Below, piece by piece: positions 1 through 10,319 of a stretch of 22,157 nt of DNA. The stretch lies in assembly GCA_949500635.1 (NCBI GenBank), contig CATAWQ010000008.1, positions 1 through 22,157 of the forward strand, in the 5' to 3' direction. The stretch is from an uncultured Mycoplasmatota bacterium (lineage in GTDB: Bacteria; Bacillota_I; Bacilli_A; Mycoplasmatales; Mycoplasmoidaceae). The position numbers were made by a program, and so were the translations under genes. How positions within the stretch are numbered: position 1 is the stretch's first letter; every line of letters starts with the position of its first letter. The notes under the pieces are model-generated. The model was not told the DNA's origin, made no database searches, and saw only the letters and a list, made by a program, of their open reading frames with translations.

Positions 1-15
1 TCTTTTGTGTTATAA

Positions 16-35
16 AAATATTAAGTGTTGCACTT
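16..35 (-). terminator. Second small hairpin downstream of rplA
   Basis: On the minus strand a 5-bp stem (AAGTG / CACTT, loop CAA) is followed by AATATTTTT. It lies about 35 nt beyond the rplA stop and could be a back-up terminator. The stem is short, so confidence is low. The remaining bases up to the window edge hold nothing else I can identify. Confidence 0.3.
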
Positions 36-50
36 TATATTTCAATTTAG

Positions 51-74
51 AAAATAGAGATAACTCTCTATTTT
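51..74 (-). terminator. Hairpin at the 3' end of rplK-rplA
   Basis: A perfect 10-bp inverted repeat (AAAATAGAGA, 4-nt loop, TCTCTATTTT) spans the rplA stop codon. On the minus strand the second arm ends in a short U-run. The stem is A+T-rich and the U-tract is partly inside the stem, so this is a weak but well-placed candidate intrinsic terminator. Because it is symmetric it could also stop transcription from the other side. Confidence 0.45.
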
Positions 75-748
75 TCAAATGCTACTTTTATTGAAGGACC
101 CATTGTAGAAGATAGATATATTTTTTGAATGTAATCGCCTTTTACGGTTGATGGCCTTTTAGACTTAATGAAACTTACTAATGCATCAATGTTTTCAACA
201 ATCTTTTCGTTAGCTGCTGAAACCTTACCTACTGTCATATGAATATTTCCATATGTGTCTGTACGATAATTCATTTTACCTTTTTTGAATTCCCTAACAG
301 CATCTAATGGTTTAGGTGTAACTGTTCCTAGTTTAGGATTTGGCATCAATCCTTTTGGCCCTAAAATCTTACCTAATTTAGATAATTCAGGCATAAATTT
401 TGGGGTGGTAATAATAACATCAAAGTCTAATCAACCATTCTTAATATCAGCAATTTTATCACTTTCACCAAAGTAATCAGCGCCAACAGCTTCAGCTTGT
501 TCTTTAGTTACATCACTAGAGATTAATAATACTCTTTTAGATTTACCAAAGTAATGAGGAAGAGCTATTGTACCTCTTAATTGCTGTTCAGCTTTTGTAG
601 TATCAAGATTTAATTTAATAGCAATATCGATAGATGAATCAAATTTCGTAGTTGCAGTTTTTTTTGCCAAAGCTACTGCTTCTTGAACAGAATATATCTT
701 TTTGTTGTCTACAAGTGTCTTAACACTTTTAAATTTTTTACCAGACAT
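68..748 (-). CDS. rplA: 50S ribosomal protein L1
   Basis: Ribosomal protein L1, 226 residues. It binds 23S rRNA helices 76-78 (the mobile L1 stalk) and, in many bacteria, represses its own operon by binding the mRNA leader. The sequence starts MSGKKFKSV and shows the L1 core, including KLGKILGPKGLMPNPKLGT and the FKKGKMNYRTDTYGNIH region. One UGA (position 428-430, in NGWLDFD) must be read as Trp to join the two halves. The length is usual for the family. The ATG overlaps the rplK stop by one base (TAATG), and a strong GGAGG lies 9 nt upstream inside the end of rplK, which fixes the start and suggests translational coupling. Identification is secure. Confidence 0.97.
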
Positions 749-1203
749 TATTGCTTACCTCCATTTTTTTTAGGTGTAAGATCTACATCTTTGATCTTAA
801 TGCCCATTTGTTTTGCAGTTCCCGCAATCATTCTTAATGCCATTTCTTCATCATATGCGTTTAGGTCAGGCATTTTATATCTTGCAATTTCTAAAGCTTG
901 TTCTTTAGTAATTGTTGCAACCACATCAGTTAGTTGATTTTTACCTGCTTTTTGAATTTTAGCAGCTTTCTTTAACATAACAGAGGCTGGAGTAGTTTTA
1001 ATGATAAAAGTAAAAGATTTATCAGAAAAAGCAGTAATAACACATGGCACTACTTCCCCCATACGATCTCTAGTTTGATCATTAAATTGTTTAGTGAATT
1101 CAGCCATATTAATACCAATAGACGCTAATGCAGGTCCTGGTTTAGCTTGCCCACCAATCAATTGAATCTTTGCGATTCTTTTTATTTCTTTTTTTGCAGC
1201 CAC
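748..1203 (-). CDS. rplK: 50S ribosomal protein L11
   Basis: Ribosomal protein L11, 151 residues, part of the GTPase-associated centre where it binds 23S rRNA and contacts elongation factors. The N-terminal domain shows IKRIAKIQLIGGQAKPGPAL followed by IGINMAEFTKQFN. The C-terminal RNA-binding domain ends in MRMIAGTAKQMG-like sequence (here ALRMIAGTAKQMGIKIKD). The start codon is GTG, not ATG: the reading begins GTG-GCT-GCA (MAAKKE) with AAAGGAG 6 nt upstream, and there is no better ATG. It is first in an operon with rplA and is preceded by an L1-site-like leader, so it is probably repressed by excess L1. No in-frame UGA. Identification is secure. Confidence 0.97.
   Translation of the reverse strand: MAAKKEIKRIAKIQLIGGQAKPGPALASIGINMAEFTKQFNDQTRDRMGEVVPCVITAFSDKSFTFIIKTTPASVMLKKAAKIQKAGKNQLTDVVATITKEQALEIARYKMPDLNAYDEEMALRMIAGTAKQMGIKIKDVDLTPKKNGGKQ
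758..762 (-). promoter_or_regulatory. Ribosome binding site of rplA
   Basis: GGAGG on the minus strand, 9 nt before the rplA ATG and inside the last codons of rplK. It supports this start even though the gene overlaps the preceding stop codon. Confidence 0.8.
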
Positions 1204-1209
1204 AAGTAA

Positions 1210-1216
1210 CTCCTTT
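1210..1216 (-). promoter_or_regulatory. Ribosome binding site of rplK (GTG start)
   Basis: AAAGGAG on the minus strand, 6 nt before a GTG codon at 1203-1201. This site decides the start of rplK, which has no ATG in the right place. Confidence 0.85.
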
Positions 1217-1230
1217 CTTCTAGTTCTTTA

Positions 1231-1262
1231 CGTGGTATATCGGTCTATAGACCTTCCACACG
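1231..1262 (-). promoter_or_regulatory. Probable L1-binding leader (23S rRNA mimic) of rplK-rplA
   Basis: In the minus-strand leader, GUGUGGAAGGUC, loop UAUA, then GACCGAUAUACCAC folds into a lower stem (GUGG/CCAC, extendable by G-U pairs), an asymmetric internal loop (AA opposite GAUAUA) and an upper stem GGUC/GACC. The arms closely match the L1-binding helix 76 of bacterial 23S rRNA, which as I recall it for E. coli has GGUGGGAGGCU on one side and AGCCGA...AUACCACC on the other. The element lies between the -10 box and the Shine-Dalgarno of rplK, as expected for autogenous repression by L1. The fold and position are seen; the function is inferred. Confidence 0.7.
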
Positions 1263-1279
1263 CTACATTTGTAATGTAT

Positions 1280-1285
1280 ATTATA
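1280..1285 (-). promoter_or_regulatory. -10 box of the rplK-rplA operon
   Basis: A perfect TATAAT on the minus strand, 76 nt before the GTG start. It gives a leader of roughly 70 nt that contains the L1-site-like hairpin. No convincing -35 is present (TTAGAA at the right distance is a poor match), which is common in mollicutes. Confidence 0.6.
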
Positions 1286-1374
1286 TACATTTTAAATTTT
1301 TTTTCTAAAAATACTATTATCTTTATATATAACTACTAATTAATTATTAAATATATATATTAATAAATTTAATA

Positions 1375-1380
1375 TATAAT
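1375..1380 (+). promoter_or_regulatory. -10 box of the ABC permease operon
   Basis: A perfect TATAAT ends 8 nt before the ATG at 1389. A start of transcription about 7 nt downstream would fall on or next to the ATG, so the mRNA would be leaderless. No Shine-Dalgarno sequence is present. The rest of the 1204-1388 interval is A+T-rich and otherwise holds only the rplK leader and promoter. Confidence 0.5.
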
Positions 1381-1388
1381 TAAAAAAT

Positions 1389-4300
1389 ATGTGGAATCTG
1401 CTAAAGAATACTTTTAGGTCCTTAGTAAAAAATAAGGTTTCAATTATTGGACTAACATTCCTTATCTTTTTATCAGTAGGAATGTTTACAACATTGCAAA
1501 GCACATCAACCAACATTGATTCAACCTATGCAAAAATATCAAATGAAGGAAATCAACATGATTTTACAGTTTCAGAGCATTATAACACTGGTAATATAAC
1601 TCAACAACCCGGCGATCAACAAGGTGGTCACTATGGTTTTTCTTCTGATGGTGAAAAAGTTTATTGACCTGATCAAACAGTTTCTGGAAACACATACACC
1701 AAAAAATATTATTTCCATCTTTACGCAGATTATAACGACGACTCATTAATAGGAACATTTTACAACGAACACAAAGATGAAATATCTGGTGTGCCACATG
1801 ATCTAATTTATCGTTCATATACAATAATCAATGAAAATCACCTTACCTATATGGACGGAGCGAGTGGTACCCCTCCAAAATCCACTAAAAATGTAGAACA
1901 AATTTCTGAACAATTAATGGGCACCGAAAACAACAGTGATTCAAAAGAGATTCTTGCATACTTTAGCTCATGAACTAACGATTTACTAAACTATTTAGAA
2001 CATGAAAATAGTCCGCTTAGTCAATATTTAACATCTGACCATATGAAAAATAAAGTTTATTTTAGAAACTATTCATCTTTAAATATTAATAATTCAACAG
2101 ATGGTATTTTTTATGATATTGTTTTGTCTCAACCTGAAGACGAAACTCATCTATATGATTCTATAGTTGATCGTGAAATTTTATTTAATGATAGTAACTT
2201 TAACTTCATTGGTTGACATAACTTTGCTGATAGTGAATGAAACCCTTATCTTAATCGTTCTGGGTTATCTAAAAAAGAAATTCTATCTCATAAATTTTTG
2301 GAATGAAATAGTGTTGTGAACAACCTAGAAGAACAAAAAATTATAAGAGATCAAATAGAATTATTATCGAAAGGCTCTAGCACAGAACCAGAAACACAAG
2401 ATCCGTCTTTTATTGATAAAGTTACTGAACTTAACGATGTGTTATTAGCTAACCCAAATAACTTTGTTGCAGCCGAAGATAAATATAAATCTTTTTATAA
2501 CGAAAAATATACAAATGTAGACGTAATTGATAAAAAATATTCATATGTTATTTCATACGAAAAAACATCCGGTTCAATTGCAATTCCGTTCACATGATTG
2601 ATAGACGATTGAACAAGTAGGTTCACAATTTGTGCACCTCAATATATGCAATCTCATAATCTAATGCCATTAGATATTCATAGTTTGTTATCAGAAGATA
2701 AAGATTATTTAGATTGAGCAGAAACTCATGCTAATATTCGGGATGAAAGAAATAGATTTATAGCATGAATGAATTCTTTAAAACAATCAGTAATTGATCA
2801 AAAATTTACTACTTGAGAAAATAAATATCAAAGCAATTTAATTAATATCGCTGGTGCTACACCTTCTTTTATTTTGTCCGCTGGTATTACTGGCGATTAT
2901 GTGTACCCAATAGTAGCAATTAATAGACAAATTCCAAACACAGAAAAAGAATGCATTGTATTTGGCAACAAATCATTTTATGAAAGAATACATGCTTCAT
3001 TTTTAGGTAATGAAGAAGAAAAATATGTTGTAGGTAAATTCTATAATCCTAGGAATGGCCAAAAAATATTAAATGAAATTAATAATAAATGTAAACAAAT
3101 AATGTCTTGGCCAGAAAACATTAATGCTGCTTACATGGCTTCTGATCTATCATGCACATTAAATGCAGCAGCTTTTAGAATATCTTATATTCCACAATTA
3201 GTCAATAAAATTGATGTTATTACTTATTTATTAACAATATTTGTAATAACTATATCACTAGTTATTTCAATAATAATTGTGCGAAGATATGTATCTAATA
3301 GTAGAACTACTATTGGTGTCATTCAAGCTAATGGGGTTAATAAATTAAGCATCGCATTATCCTTGACTCCTTTTGCTTTAATTCCTTCATTGGTCGGAGG
3401 TATTTCTGGATATTTGTTGGGAACATTTTTGCAAAAACCTACAATCAGATTGTTCTCTAACTTTTGGACATTACCAACAGGAATCCTTGCTTTTTCTTGA
3501 TCTTCTGTGTTCGTTTCAGTATTATTACCTTTTTTACTGTTTGTTGGTGTAAGTGTTTTTTCTACATATCTTTTATTAAGAGAAAAAACTACTAATTTAA
3601 TGAAGGGTGGAAGTGAATATAAATTTGGTACAATAGCAAAAATTGTTAAAAAACCTTTTAAAAAAGTTAGTGTTATTTCAAGATTTAGAATTTCTATTGC
3701 GTTTAGTTCTGTTTGAAAATTACTTATTCTATCAATAATGAGTTCATTAGTAATGTCATCATTAACTTTTGCTTTTACTATTAGCGGTAAATTTGATCAA
3801 GCTATCGCCAAGACATTAGACACAAAAAACTATTCTTACTCTGTTGACTTATACACTCCAACCGAACAAGGAGGGCAATATATTCCAGTTGATGGCACAA
3901 ATTTTGGTTTAACTGGATGACAAAAATCAGCAAGTAATGCTGAAACAAACTTTTTTCCAAATTTATTATATAAAAGTAGGTTTGTAAGAAATGACAATAG
4001 TTGAGATCACATTAACACAAGTGATTGCGATACAAGTTTATATACAAAAACTTATTACAACACTACTTTCTCATCAGTTTCTATAGCTCACTTGTCATTA
4101 AATCCAAGTTGAGTGTGTGAACCATTTGTGTATGATGATAATTCATATGCAAATATGTTCGTCCCGTTTATGAGTGATGCCATCGGGCAAAAAACAGATT
4201 TAAATTATATGAAGAATAGATATGCAACTAAATTAACACTTAACTATGTAATTGGTTTATTCTCATTAGTTTCAAACCCATGAAGCATTACTGCTTCATT

Positions 4301-5990
4301 AATGCCCGAAAATTTAAAAAATATTTGCAATAGTAAATATGAAGCAATTGTTAATGAAGTAGGAAATTTATGTTACACAGATGAAGATTGATCAGATTAT
4401 CAAAAATACTTCACCCGTATAAATGACTCTGAACATATCCAGTACAAAATTACTGACAAAACAATTGATTACGCAAGAATGGCATTAGACCATGGATTTT
4501 TAGAATTAATTAATAAAATTTATCGATCGCCAAATTTATTACCATCTGCACAAGATGATTATGAAATGGTTTATAATGCTATTCCGTTAACTAGCAAAGA
4601 AGAAACATATACTTATATAAATGGTGATGTTACTTCTACAACTAGTGGCAGCAAACCATCAAACATTAAAGTTTTAGGTGTTTTTAATGACAGTACCTTT
4701 GTAAATTTAATCGATGAAAACAATAATGATTTATCTTCATTAATTGACTATAAAAATATTGAACCAGATGCCAAAACCTTTCCGATCTTAATTAACCAAA
4801 CAGTTGCTAAAAAATACAATTATCATGTTGGTACAAATTTATCTCTTTCTATTAAAAACACTTCAAATAGATTTACAAAAATAATTAATAAAAATGATGA
4901 TTCTAAGACCATTTATAAATTTAAAGTTGTTGGTGTTATTAAATCATGTGAAGATGATGAATTCTATATTGATCAACAAATAGCTAATTGAATATTAGGC
5001 TTAAAATCTAAATATAGAGAAGGTTTAGGTAATTCAACTTATTGTTTAAACAATAGTTATATTGATTACTCAAAAGCAAATACTTCTACATTTTCAGTTG
5101 ATGATGGTTTAAAAACATCAGCAAATTTAATCGATGCTGTGAGAGGTGATATAAATAATAAAAATTCATTACAAATAAGTCAAGGAACAAGTAATGATTA
5201 CAATGTTATTCCCTATGGATTTAATGGATACTTTACAAAAGATCCTAATGGAAGTAAAGGGTTAATTAGTTGTATATCAAATTACTCACCATCTGGTATT
5301 TGGTGTCCAAGTGCTACATTAAGTTCTAATACAACTTTAGAAGTTCTTAACTATGGTGCAAACTTAGAATTAGCTAATGAAATTTCGGGAATTAATGATC
5401 AAAACATTAAGCAAGCTTATGACAAATGACAAACTACAAAAAGTAAAACAGATCATGAAGAATTTACTACTCTAGGAAATGGTTTATTAAAACAAATTTC
5501 AACGATTTTTGGGGAATCGTGCTATGTATCATTAGTTACAAATGCAATGGATAAAAATACAAAAGCATCTGTTTACGAAAAAATGGCTAATACAATTTCA
5601 AATATTGAAATCGTTGTGTTAACAATTATTGTTATGATGGTGTTTTTTATTGTGTTATTAATGTCTTCAATCATTATTAGCGACAGTAAAAAATTAGCAG
5701 CTATATTAAGTTCTTTGGGATATACAGACATAGAAAACGCATTATCATTTATGGCAATTTATATCCCGGTGATTCTGTTGGGTTTAGTTATAGGTGTTCC
5801 ACTAACTCTTGGGTTTGCCACTATGTTTCAGACGGCAATACTGAATGGAATAGGGTTATTGGTTAACACTGCAACTAAATGATATTGATTCTTGTCAAGT
5901 GCGTGTATTGTTTCTGCAGAATTAATATTCTCAATTATCTTCAATTGGATATCATTAAGAAAAACCTCATTAGTAAGTATGATTAAATAA
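1389..5990 (+). CDS. Giant two-module ABC transporter permease (FtsX/MacB-like)
   Basis: A 1533-residue membrane protein, one continuous frame only if UGA is Trp (there are many UGA codons). Layout: an N-terminal membrane segment at about residues 17-38; a large hydrophilic, presumably extracytoplasmic domain to about 605; three membrane segments at about 608-632, 655-680 and 700-727; a fifth at about 777-800; a second large outer domain to about 1400; and three final segments at about 1407-1432, 1448-1478 and 1498-1520. This is two tandem FtsX-type units (1 TM, outer domain, 3 TM). The architecture matches the M. genitalium MG_064-type permease as I remember it. The next gene is its ATPase, 17 nt downstream. 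The substrate cannot be told from sequence; MacB/LolCDE-type relatives move lipids, lipoproteins or peptides, or transmit mechanical force rather than import solutes. No lipobox or signal-peptidase site is evident. Confidence 0.85.
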
Positions 5991-5998
5991 AAAATATT

Positions 5999-6004
5999 AG
6001 GAGA
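5999..6004 (+). promoter_or_regulatory. Ribosome binding site of the ABC ATPase gene
   Basis: AGGAGA, 3 nt before the ATG at 6008 and in the short gap after the permease stop. It is one of the few clear Shine-Dalgarno sites in the window and supports the upstream start that includes the long N-terminal extension. Confidence 0.65.
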
Positions 6005-6007
6005 AAT

Positions 6008-7351
6008 ATGAAAAAGAAAAACAATGAAAAAATATACATTTATAAAACTAAAACTGATTTTTATAAAGATCAAGTTTTGTTTTTTGATAAAGAAATTAAT
6101 ATTCTTAATCAACAAATTGATCCTACAAATATTAACAAAAAGAAAAAATATAAAGAAAAACGAAAAGCAATTAAAAAACTAAACAAAATTTCTACTAAAA
6201 AAAATCGCGCTAGCGCTTATGAAATAAAATACAGATACATGTACCAATTACAAATGTTGCTTGATAAATATCAAACAAACAAACCTAATGATATTGTTTG
6301 TCATAATTATTTAGAATATATTGAATCTACAAATAAAGGTGACTCTATCCCGTATAGTCCACTTAAAATTTTTCGCATCAATAGATGAACAAAAAAATTA
6401 AATAAAAAATTCCTAAAACTTACTTATTATAAAAATGTTAAATTGCCTAAACAAAGAAATTTTACTAAGAAAAAACTTGTTAAATATCAAATTAAAACTA
6501 TTCAAGAAGACATCCAATCATTACAAAGTTATATAAATGATACTAAAGTAAGTTTTTATTCTATATTCCATGCAAAAATGGTTAGTAAATTAGATAAATT
6601 ATCAAAAAATCATGGCATTAAAAAAATGAAGTCAGAATATATTATTGATTTAAAAGATGTGACTAAATATTACAATAATGGTTTATTAGCAACCAAAGTA
6701 TTAAAGGGCGTTGATTTACAAATAAAATATGGTGAGTTTGTTGTTATTTTAGGCCCATCTGGCAGCGGTAAAACCACATTGTTAAATATTATTTCTGGTA
6801 TGGATACTGCAACATACGGAAGAACTATTGTATGTAATCAAAACTTAATAAACTATGATGTTCCTAAATTAACAGAATTTAGAAGAAAAAAAATTGGTTA
6901 TGTATTCCAACAATATGGATTACTACCAAACTTAACTATTAGAGAAAACGTTGAAATAGGTGAAAACTTACAAGAAAAAAAATCTAGGAAAATTAACATA
7001 GATAATTTATTAAAAACAATTGGAATCTTTGAACATCGTAACAAATTCCCAAGTGAATTGTCTGGAGGCCAGCAACAGCGTGTATCTATTGCTAGAAGTA
7101 TCGCAAAAAACCCTGATATTATTTTTGGTGATGAACCGACAGGGGCCATTGATGAAGAAATGTCTAAACAAATAATGCAATTATTTTTAGACGTTAATAA
7201 AACATATGGAACAACAATAATTATTGTTACTCACAATCCTATCTTAGCTGATTTAGCAACTATGGTTATTAAGGTAAATGGTGGTAAAATTGCTAATATT
7301 ATTAAAAATAAACATCGTAAATCAGTTAGTGAATTAAACTGAACTAAATAA
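6008..7351 (+). CDS. ABC transporter ATP-binding protein with basic N-terminal extension
   Basis: A 447-residue ATPase partner of the preceding permease. The C-terminal 240 residues are a MacB/LolD-type nucleotide-binding domain: Walker A GPSGSGKTT at about 249-257, Q-loop FQQYG near 300, signature LSGGQQQR at 351-358, Walker B IIFGDEPTGA at 371-380 and the switch His in VTHNP at about 409. The first about 205 residues are unlike a normal ATPase of this class (usually about 230 residues in all). They are lysine-rich, predicted mostly helical, without membrane segments. An in-frame UGA at 6386-6388 (NRWTKK) is Trp and lies inside the extension, so a standard-code reading would split the protein there. 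The length resembles MG_065 of M. genitalium, as I recall it. ATPase function is secure; the role of the extension is unknown. Confidence 0.92.
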
Positions 7352-7352
7352 T

Positions 7353-8453
7353 ATGAAGAAAGTCTTGATTATTACTTATTCTCCAGATCACACTTTTGGT
7401 GGAACTGAAATTTATGCAGAAAGATTAATTAAAATATTTAAAGAATTAAAATGGGATGTAATTGAATACTCATTAGATATAAGAAGTTCATTTGCTAAAA
7501 TAAATAAACCAAACCATAAAGTTATTTGTCCAAAACTTCCTGTTAATGAATCTTTTACATTATTAAACTTATCTCGTTTGAAAAAAGCAAAAAAAGAATT
7601 AAATGAATTAAAGAAAAAGCATAAATTTAATTTAATTATTAATAACTTAGGTGATGGTTTTAAATGAGAATACGTTCCTAAAAATGAAATTTTAATTCAA
7701 CATTTTTGCATTGACTATTACAGAAAAATTACAATATTTAATAATAAATTCTTAGCTGCAATAGGAAGATTTCTAATATTTCTCTTGACAGGTTTTGTTG
7801 ATGTGATACAATATCATAATAATGTTGTATTTTTCACCAATAAAGATCATGAAGAAGCATCTAAAATTTATAAGAAAAAGTTTAATAACTATTGTATTAA
7901 TTTAGCAACCTTAAATTACAAAGATATTAAAGCAATTAATAAACAACCACGTAAAGAAAGACTTATATATATTGGTCGTATTGAAAAACAACAAAAGAAT
8001 ATGAAATATTTTGCAAAAGTTGCTAAATATCTTATATATCCAGTTGATATTTATGGTCGTGGAAAATATACAAAAAAAATCTCAGTGAAAAAAAATATTA
8101 ATTATTGTGGTATCCTTAAAAGAGAAAAATTATTTACCACACTTTCTGGCTATACAGCTACATTGCTTTTATCAAAATATGAAGGTTTTCCTTATACAGG
8201 AATTGAATCATTAACTGCTGGTACTCCATTAATCTCTTCTAATACATATGGGTCAGCTAAACTTTTAACAAAAGAAAAAGGGATATTAGTTGATATTAAA
8301 AAATCTCCTAAGAAATGCGCAGAACAAATAAATAACTTCTTAAAGAAAACTGATATTGAAATTATTTCAAAAAAATGTACAAATTTTGCTCGTAAAAATC
8401 TTACTAATAAAATTTTTGAAAATAAATGAAAAGAAATAATTAAAAATTATTAA
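7353..8453 (+). CDS. GT-B glycosyltransferase (family 4-like)
   Basis: A 366-residue cytoplasmic or membrane-associated glycosyltransferase. The N-terminal Rossmann half has the TFGGTEIYAERL loop near residue 14, typical of GT4 enzymes. The C-terminal half starts with IYIGRIEKQQKN at about 205 and holds the nucleotide-sugar site with SKYEGFPYTGIESLTAGTP (the E-x7-E motif, Glu 277 and 285). A hydrophobic stretch at about 130-150 could contact the membrane. UGA codons at 7665-7667 and 8427-8429 are Trp. The ATG follows the ATPase stop by one base (TAATATG) with no Shine-Dalgarno, so it is probably translated by coupling in the ABC operon. Its last 14 bp overlap the end of the convergent gene. 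Donor and acceptor are unknown; membrane glycolipid or surface-sugar synthesis is the natural guess in a wall-less cell. Confidence 0.85.
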
Positions 8454-9444
8454 TTTTTTCTTTTTTTAAATTTTTCTTAAAAAATCTCTTTGAGGAAACT
8501 ATTAATATTTTTTTTCATCAACTCTTGTTTTTGGCAGTAATAGGGTGTCCAGTTTTTTGAAACATATTAAATAATTCAATTTTATTTTTTTCAAATATCC
8601 TTTTATTATTTGGATCTCTTGGATGTCTAAAGAAAATAAAATATCCAAGCGGTGCAAACAAACATCCAGATATTGCTTCTTGATACTTGGGATTATTTAA
8701 ATATCCTTCCTTTTTAAACAAATCCAATAAACCATCCGTTTGTTTTATAATCTGTTGCAAAACTGTGTATTCTGTACCTTCAAATTTACTGGTAGAATTT
8801 TTTCTTCTTAAATAAACATAAAAACAAGCGTTTACAGTTTTAAATTTTTTTGTTTTTAAAACTACATAAGGCATAATTCCTAAGTCTTCAAATATTCTTG
8901 AAACTTTATCATTAAAAGAAATATTTAATTTATTTCAATAAGTTCTCTTAATAAATGACCCTCAACACAAGCAAATATTTTTTTCGACATATTCAATGCT
9001 ACTTGTTTTCTTATTAAAATTATTAGTTGGAAAAAAATTATATGCAATCAACGGACATTTACTAAATGTTACTTTAGTCTTACCAACAACCATATCATAA
9101 TCTTTCCCTTGCAAAGAATTAATAAATTTTTTACAAGTTGTCTTAGGTATTCAATCATCTGAGTCTAAGAAAAAAATATAGTCACCATAAGAAAGTTTAA
9201 TTAATAAATTTCTATTTGTAGCAATACCTTTGTTGACTTTATTTCTATAAATCCTTATTCTTTTATCTTTAGCAGCATATTCTTTAAGAATATCGTATGT
9301 AAAATCTTTTGAACAATCATCAAGACAAACAATTTCAATATCCTGAAAAGTTTGTTTTATTGCACTATCTAAACACCTTCTTATATATTGCTCGCTGTTA
9401 TAGGTAGGAATCAATATGGAAATTTTAGGGTTTTTATTCATCAT
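8440..9444 (-). CDS. Family 2 (GT-A) glycosyltransferase
   Basis: A 334-residue inverting glycosyltransferase. The N-terminal GT-A domain shows KISILIPTYNSEQYIRRCLD, the nucleotide-binding VCLDDCSKD near residue 39-47, and the metal-binding FFLDSDDW at 92-98 (Asp 94, 96 and 97). A second conserved block, RIFEDLGIMPYVVLKTKKF, is shared with the paralogue at 14104-15114. The start is ATG at 9444 or the adjacent ATG at 9441; both overlap the end of the upstream hydrolase gene. With UGA=Trp the protein continues through a tandem UGA-UGA (SWWKK) into a strongly basic tail of about 25 residues and stops at TAA 8442-8440, 14 bp inside the convergent gene. The tail may bind acidic membrane lipids. 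Best guess is a membrane glycolipid synthase or surface-sugar transferase; the substrate is unknown. Confidence 0.87.
8442..8467 (+). terminator. Weak A+U hairpin with U-tract after the glycosyltransferase
   Basis: An all-A/U inverted repeat (AAAAATT ... AATTTTT) overlaps the glycosyltransferase stop codon and runs into a T-rich tract through 8467. Its position suits an intrinsic terminator of the permease-ATPase-glycosyltransferase operon, but the stem would be unstable. It lies inside the coding 3' end of the convergent gene. Confidence 0.3.
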
Positions 9445-10297
9445 ATTTTAAAATAATTTTTCAAATTTCTTTTTGAGAATTAGGACTAATCATTAAAAAA
9501 TGTTCACCATTAGATAAAATTTTAACATTATTATTTTTTAATTTAAATGTTATTAACTTATCAATAGTGTTTTTATTTTTTTGATAATAAAAATCTTTTT
9601 TAGAAGTAATAAATGTAATTGGTGGAGTTGCATCAATTTTATAATGGCTTAACAAATATTTTCTTGTTTTAGACATACTAAATCATGATGCAAGGTTTAT
9701 TTTAGTGCTTTGTCTATTTAGTTTTGCTCTAATTTTTCAAATTCTAAGAAACATAACATTATCTGTTAATTCATGTATCCCATATGGAATAGAAAATGTG
9801 TCAATGTTTGTTAATAATGTAAATATATATTTACATATTAATTTTAATTTAGTATCTGTGTTTTTCTCTTGTTTAGATCTTTTTGGATTCTTAATTTTTA
9901 ACGGAGAATTTAATAAAATATATTCATTATTTTCAGAAAAATACTTTTTTGAATACAAAGAAGCTAAGTTAGCCCCAAATGATTCCCCAAAAAAAATAAT
10001 TTTTTTGTTTTGATCTTTAGTTTTAATTTTATTTACTATTTCATGAATGATTCTTACATAAGAATATGGGTGTCTGCTGGGTTTGATCTTACAAGAACCG
10101 TGGCCTGGTAAATCAATTGAAAGAAATACAGAATGTTTAAAGTCTGGAATATTAAAAAGCTTTATAAGTTCTTTAGTACCGCATGCAACATTTAAGTGAA
10201 AAATAATGTTTTTTGCACTTTCAAACTCTCCACAATAAATACCAGGAATAATTCCTTTTGATGTTTCAAAATCTAAATTTTTAAAACTTATAGACAT
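9434..10297 (-). CDS. Alpha/beta hydrolase (lipase/esterase-like)
   Basis: A 287-residue alpha/beta-fold hydrolase. The nucleophile elbow GESFG is at 104-108 (Ser 106), DLPGHG at 62-67 follows an early strand, the likely acid is Asp 235 in TFITSKKDF, and the catalytic His is 266 in NGEHFLM, so the triad looks complete. Two UGA codons near the middle (MFLRIWK and ASWFSM) and one near the end are Trp. The start chosen is the ATG at 10297, giving MSISFKN, 22 nt after the stop of the upstream gene. An ATG 75 nt further upstream would overlap that gene by 53 nt and adds a lysine-rich non-family segment. It overlaps the next glycosyltransferase by 11 bp. Probable substrate class: acyl or glyceride esters, judged only from fold and context. 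There is no signal peptide, so it is cytoplasmic. Confidence 0.85.
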
Positions 10298-10319
10298 TGT
10301 TCTACCACTCTTTGTTTTT

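Noticed and set aside
285..937. Plus-strand open frames opposite rplA and rplK
   Set aside because: They lie entirely inside well-conserved ribosomal protein genes on the other strand and have no family character or ribosome binding site.
1321..1380. Runs of AT dinucleotides as a repeat element or phase-variation tract
   Set aside because: The tract is irregular, short and typical of A+T-rich intergenic DNA in such genomes. Apart from a -10 box it shows no unit array.
1665..5880. Many in-frame UGA codons that look like a decayed, fragmented gene
   Set aside because: The same frame continues throughout with coherent protein features, and the same pattern occurs in essential genes (L1, UvrB, SecA, SerRS). 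UGA is Trp here, so this is not a pseudogene.
9705..10013. A 102-codon plus-strand open frame opposite the hydrolase gene
   Set aside because: It is hydrophobic and Phe-rich, as expected from the antisense of A+T-rich coding DNA. The minus strand encodes a complete alpha/beta hydrolase with its catalytic triad across the same region.
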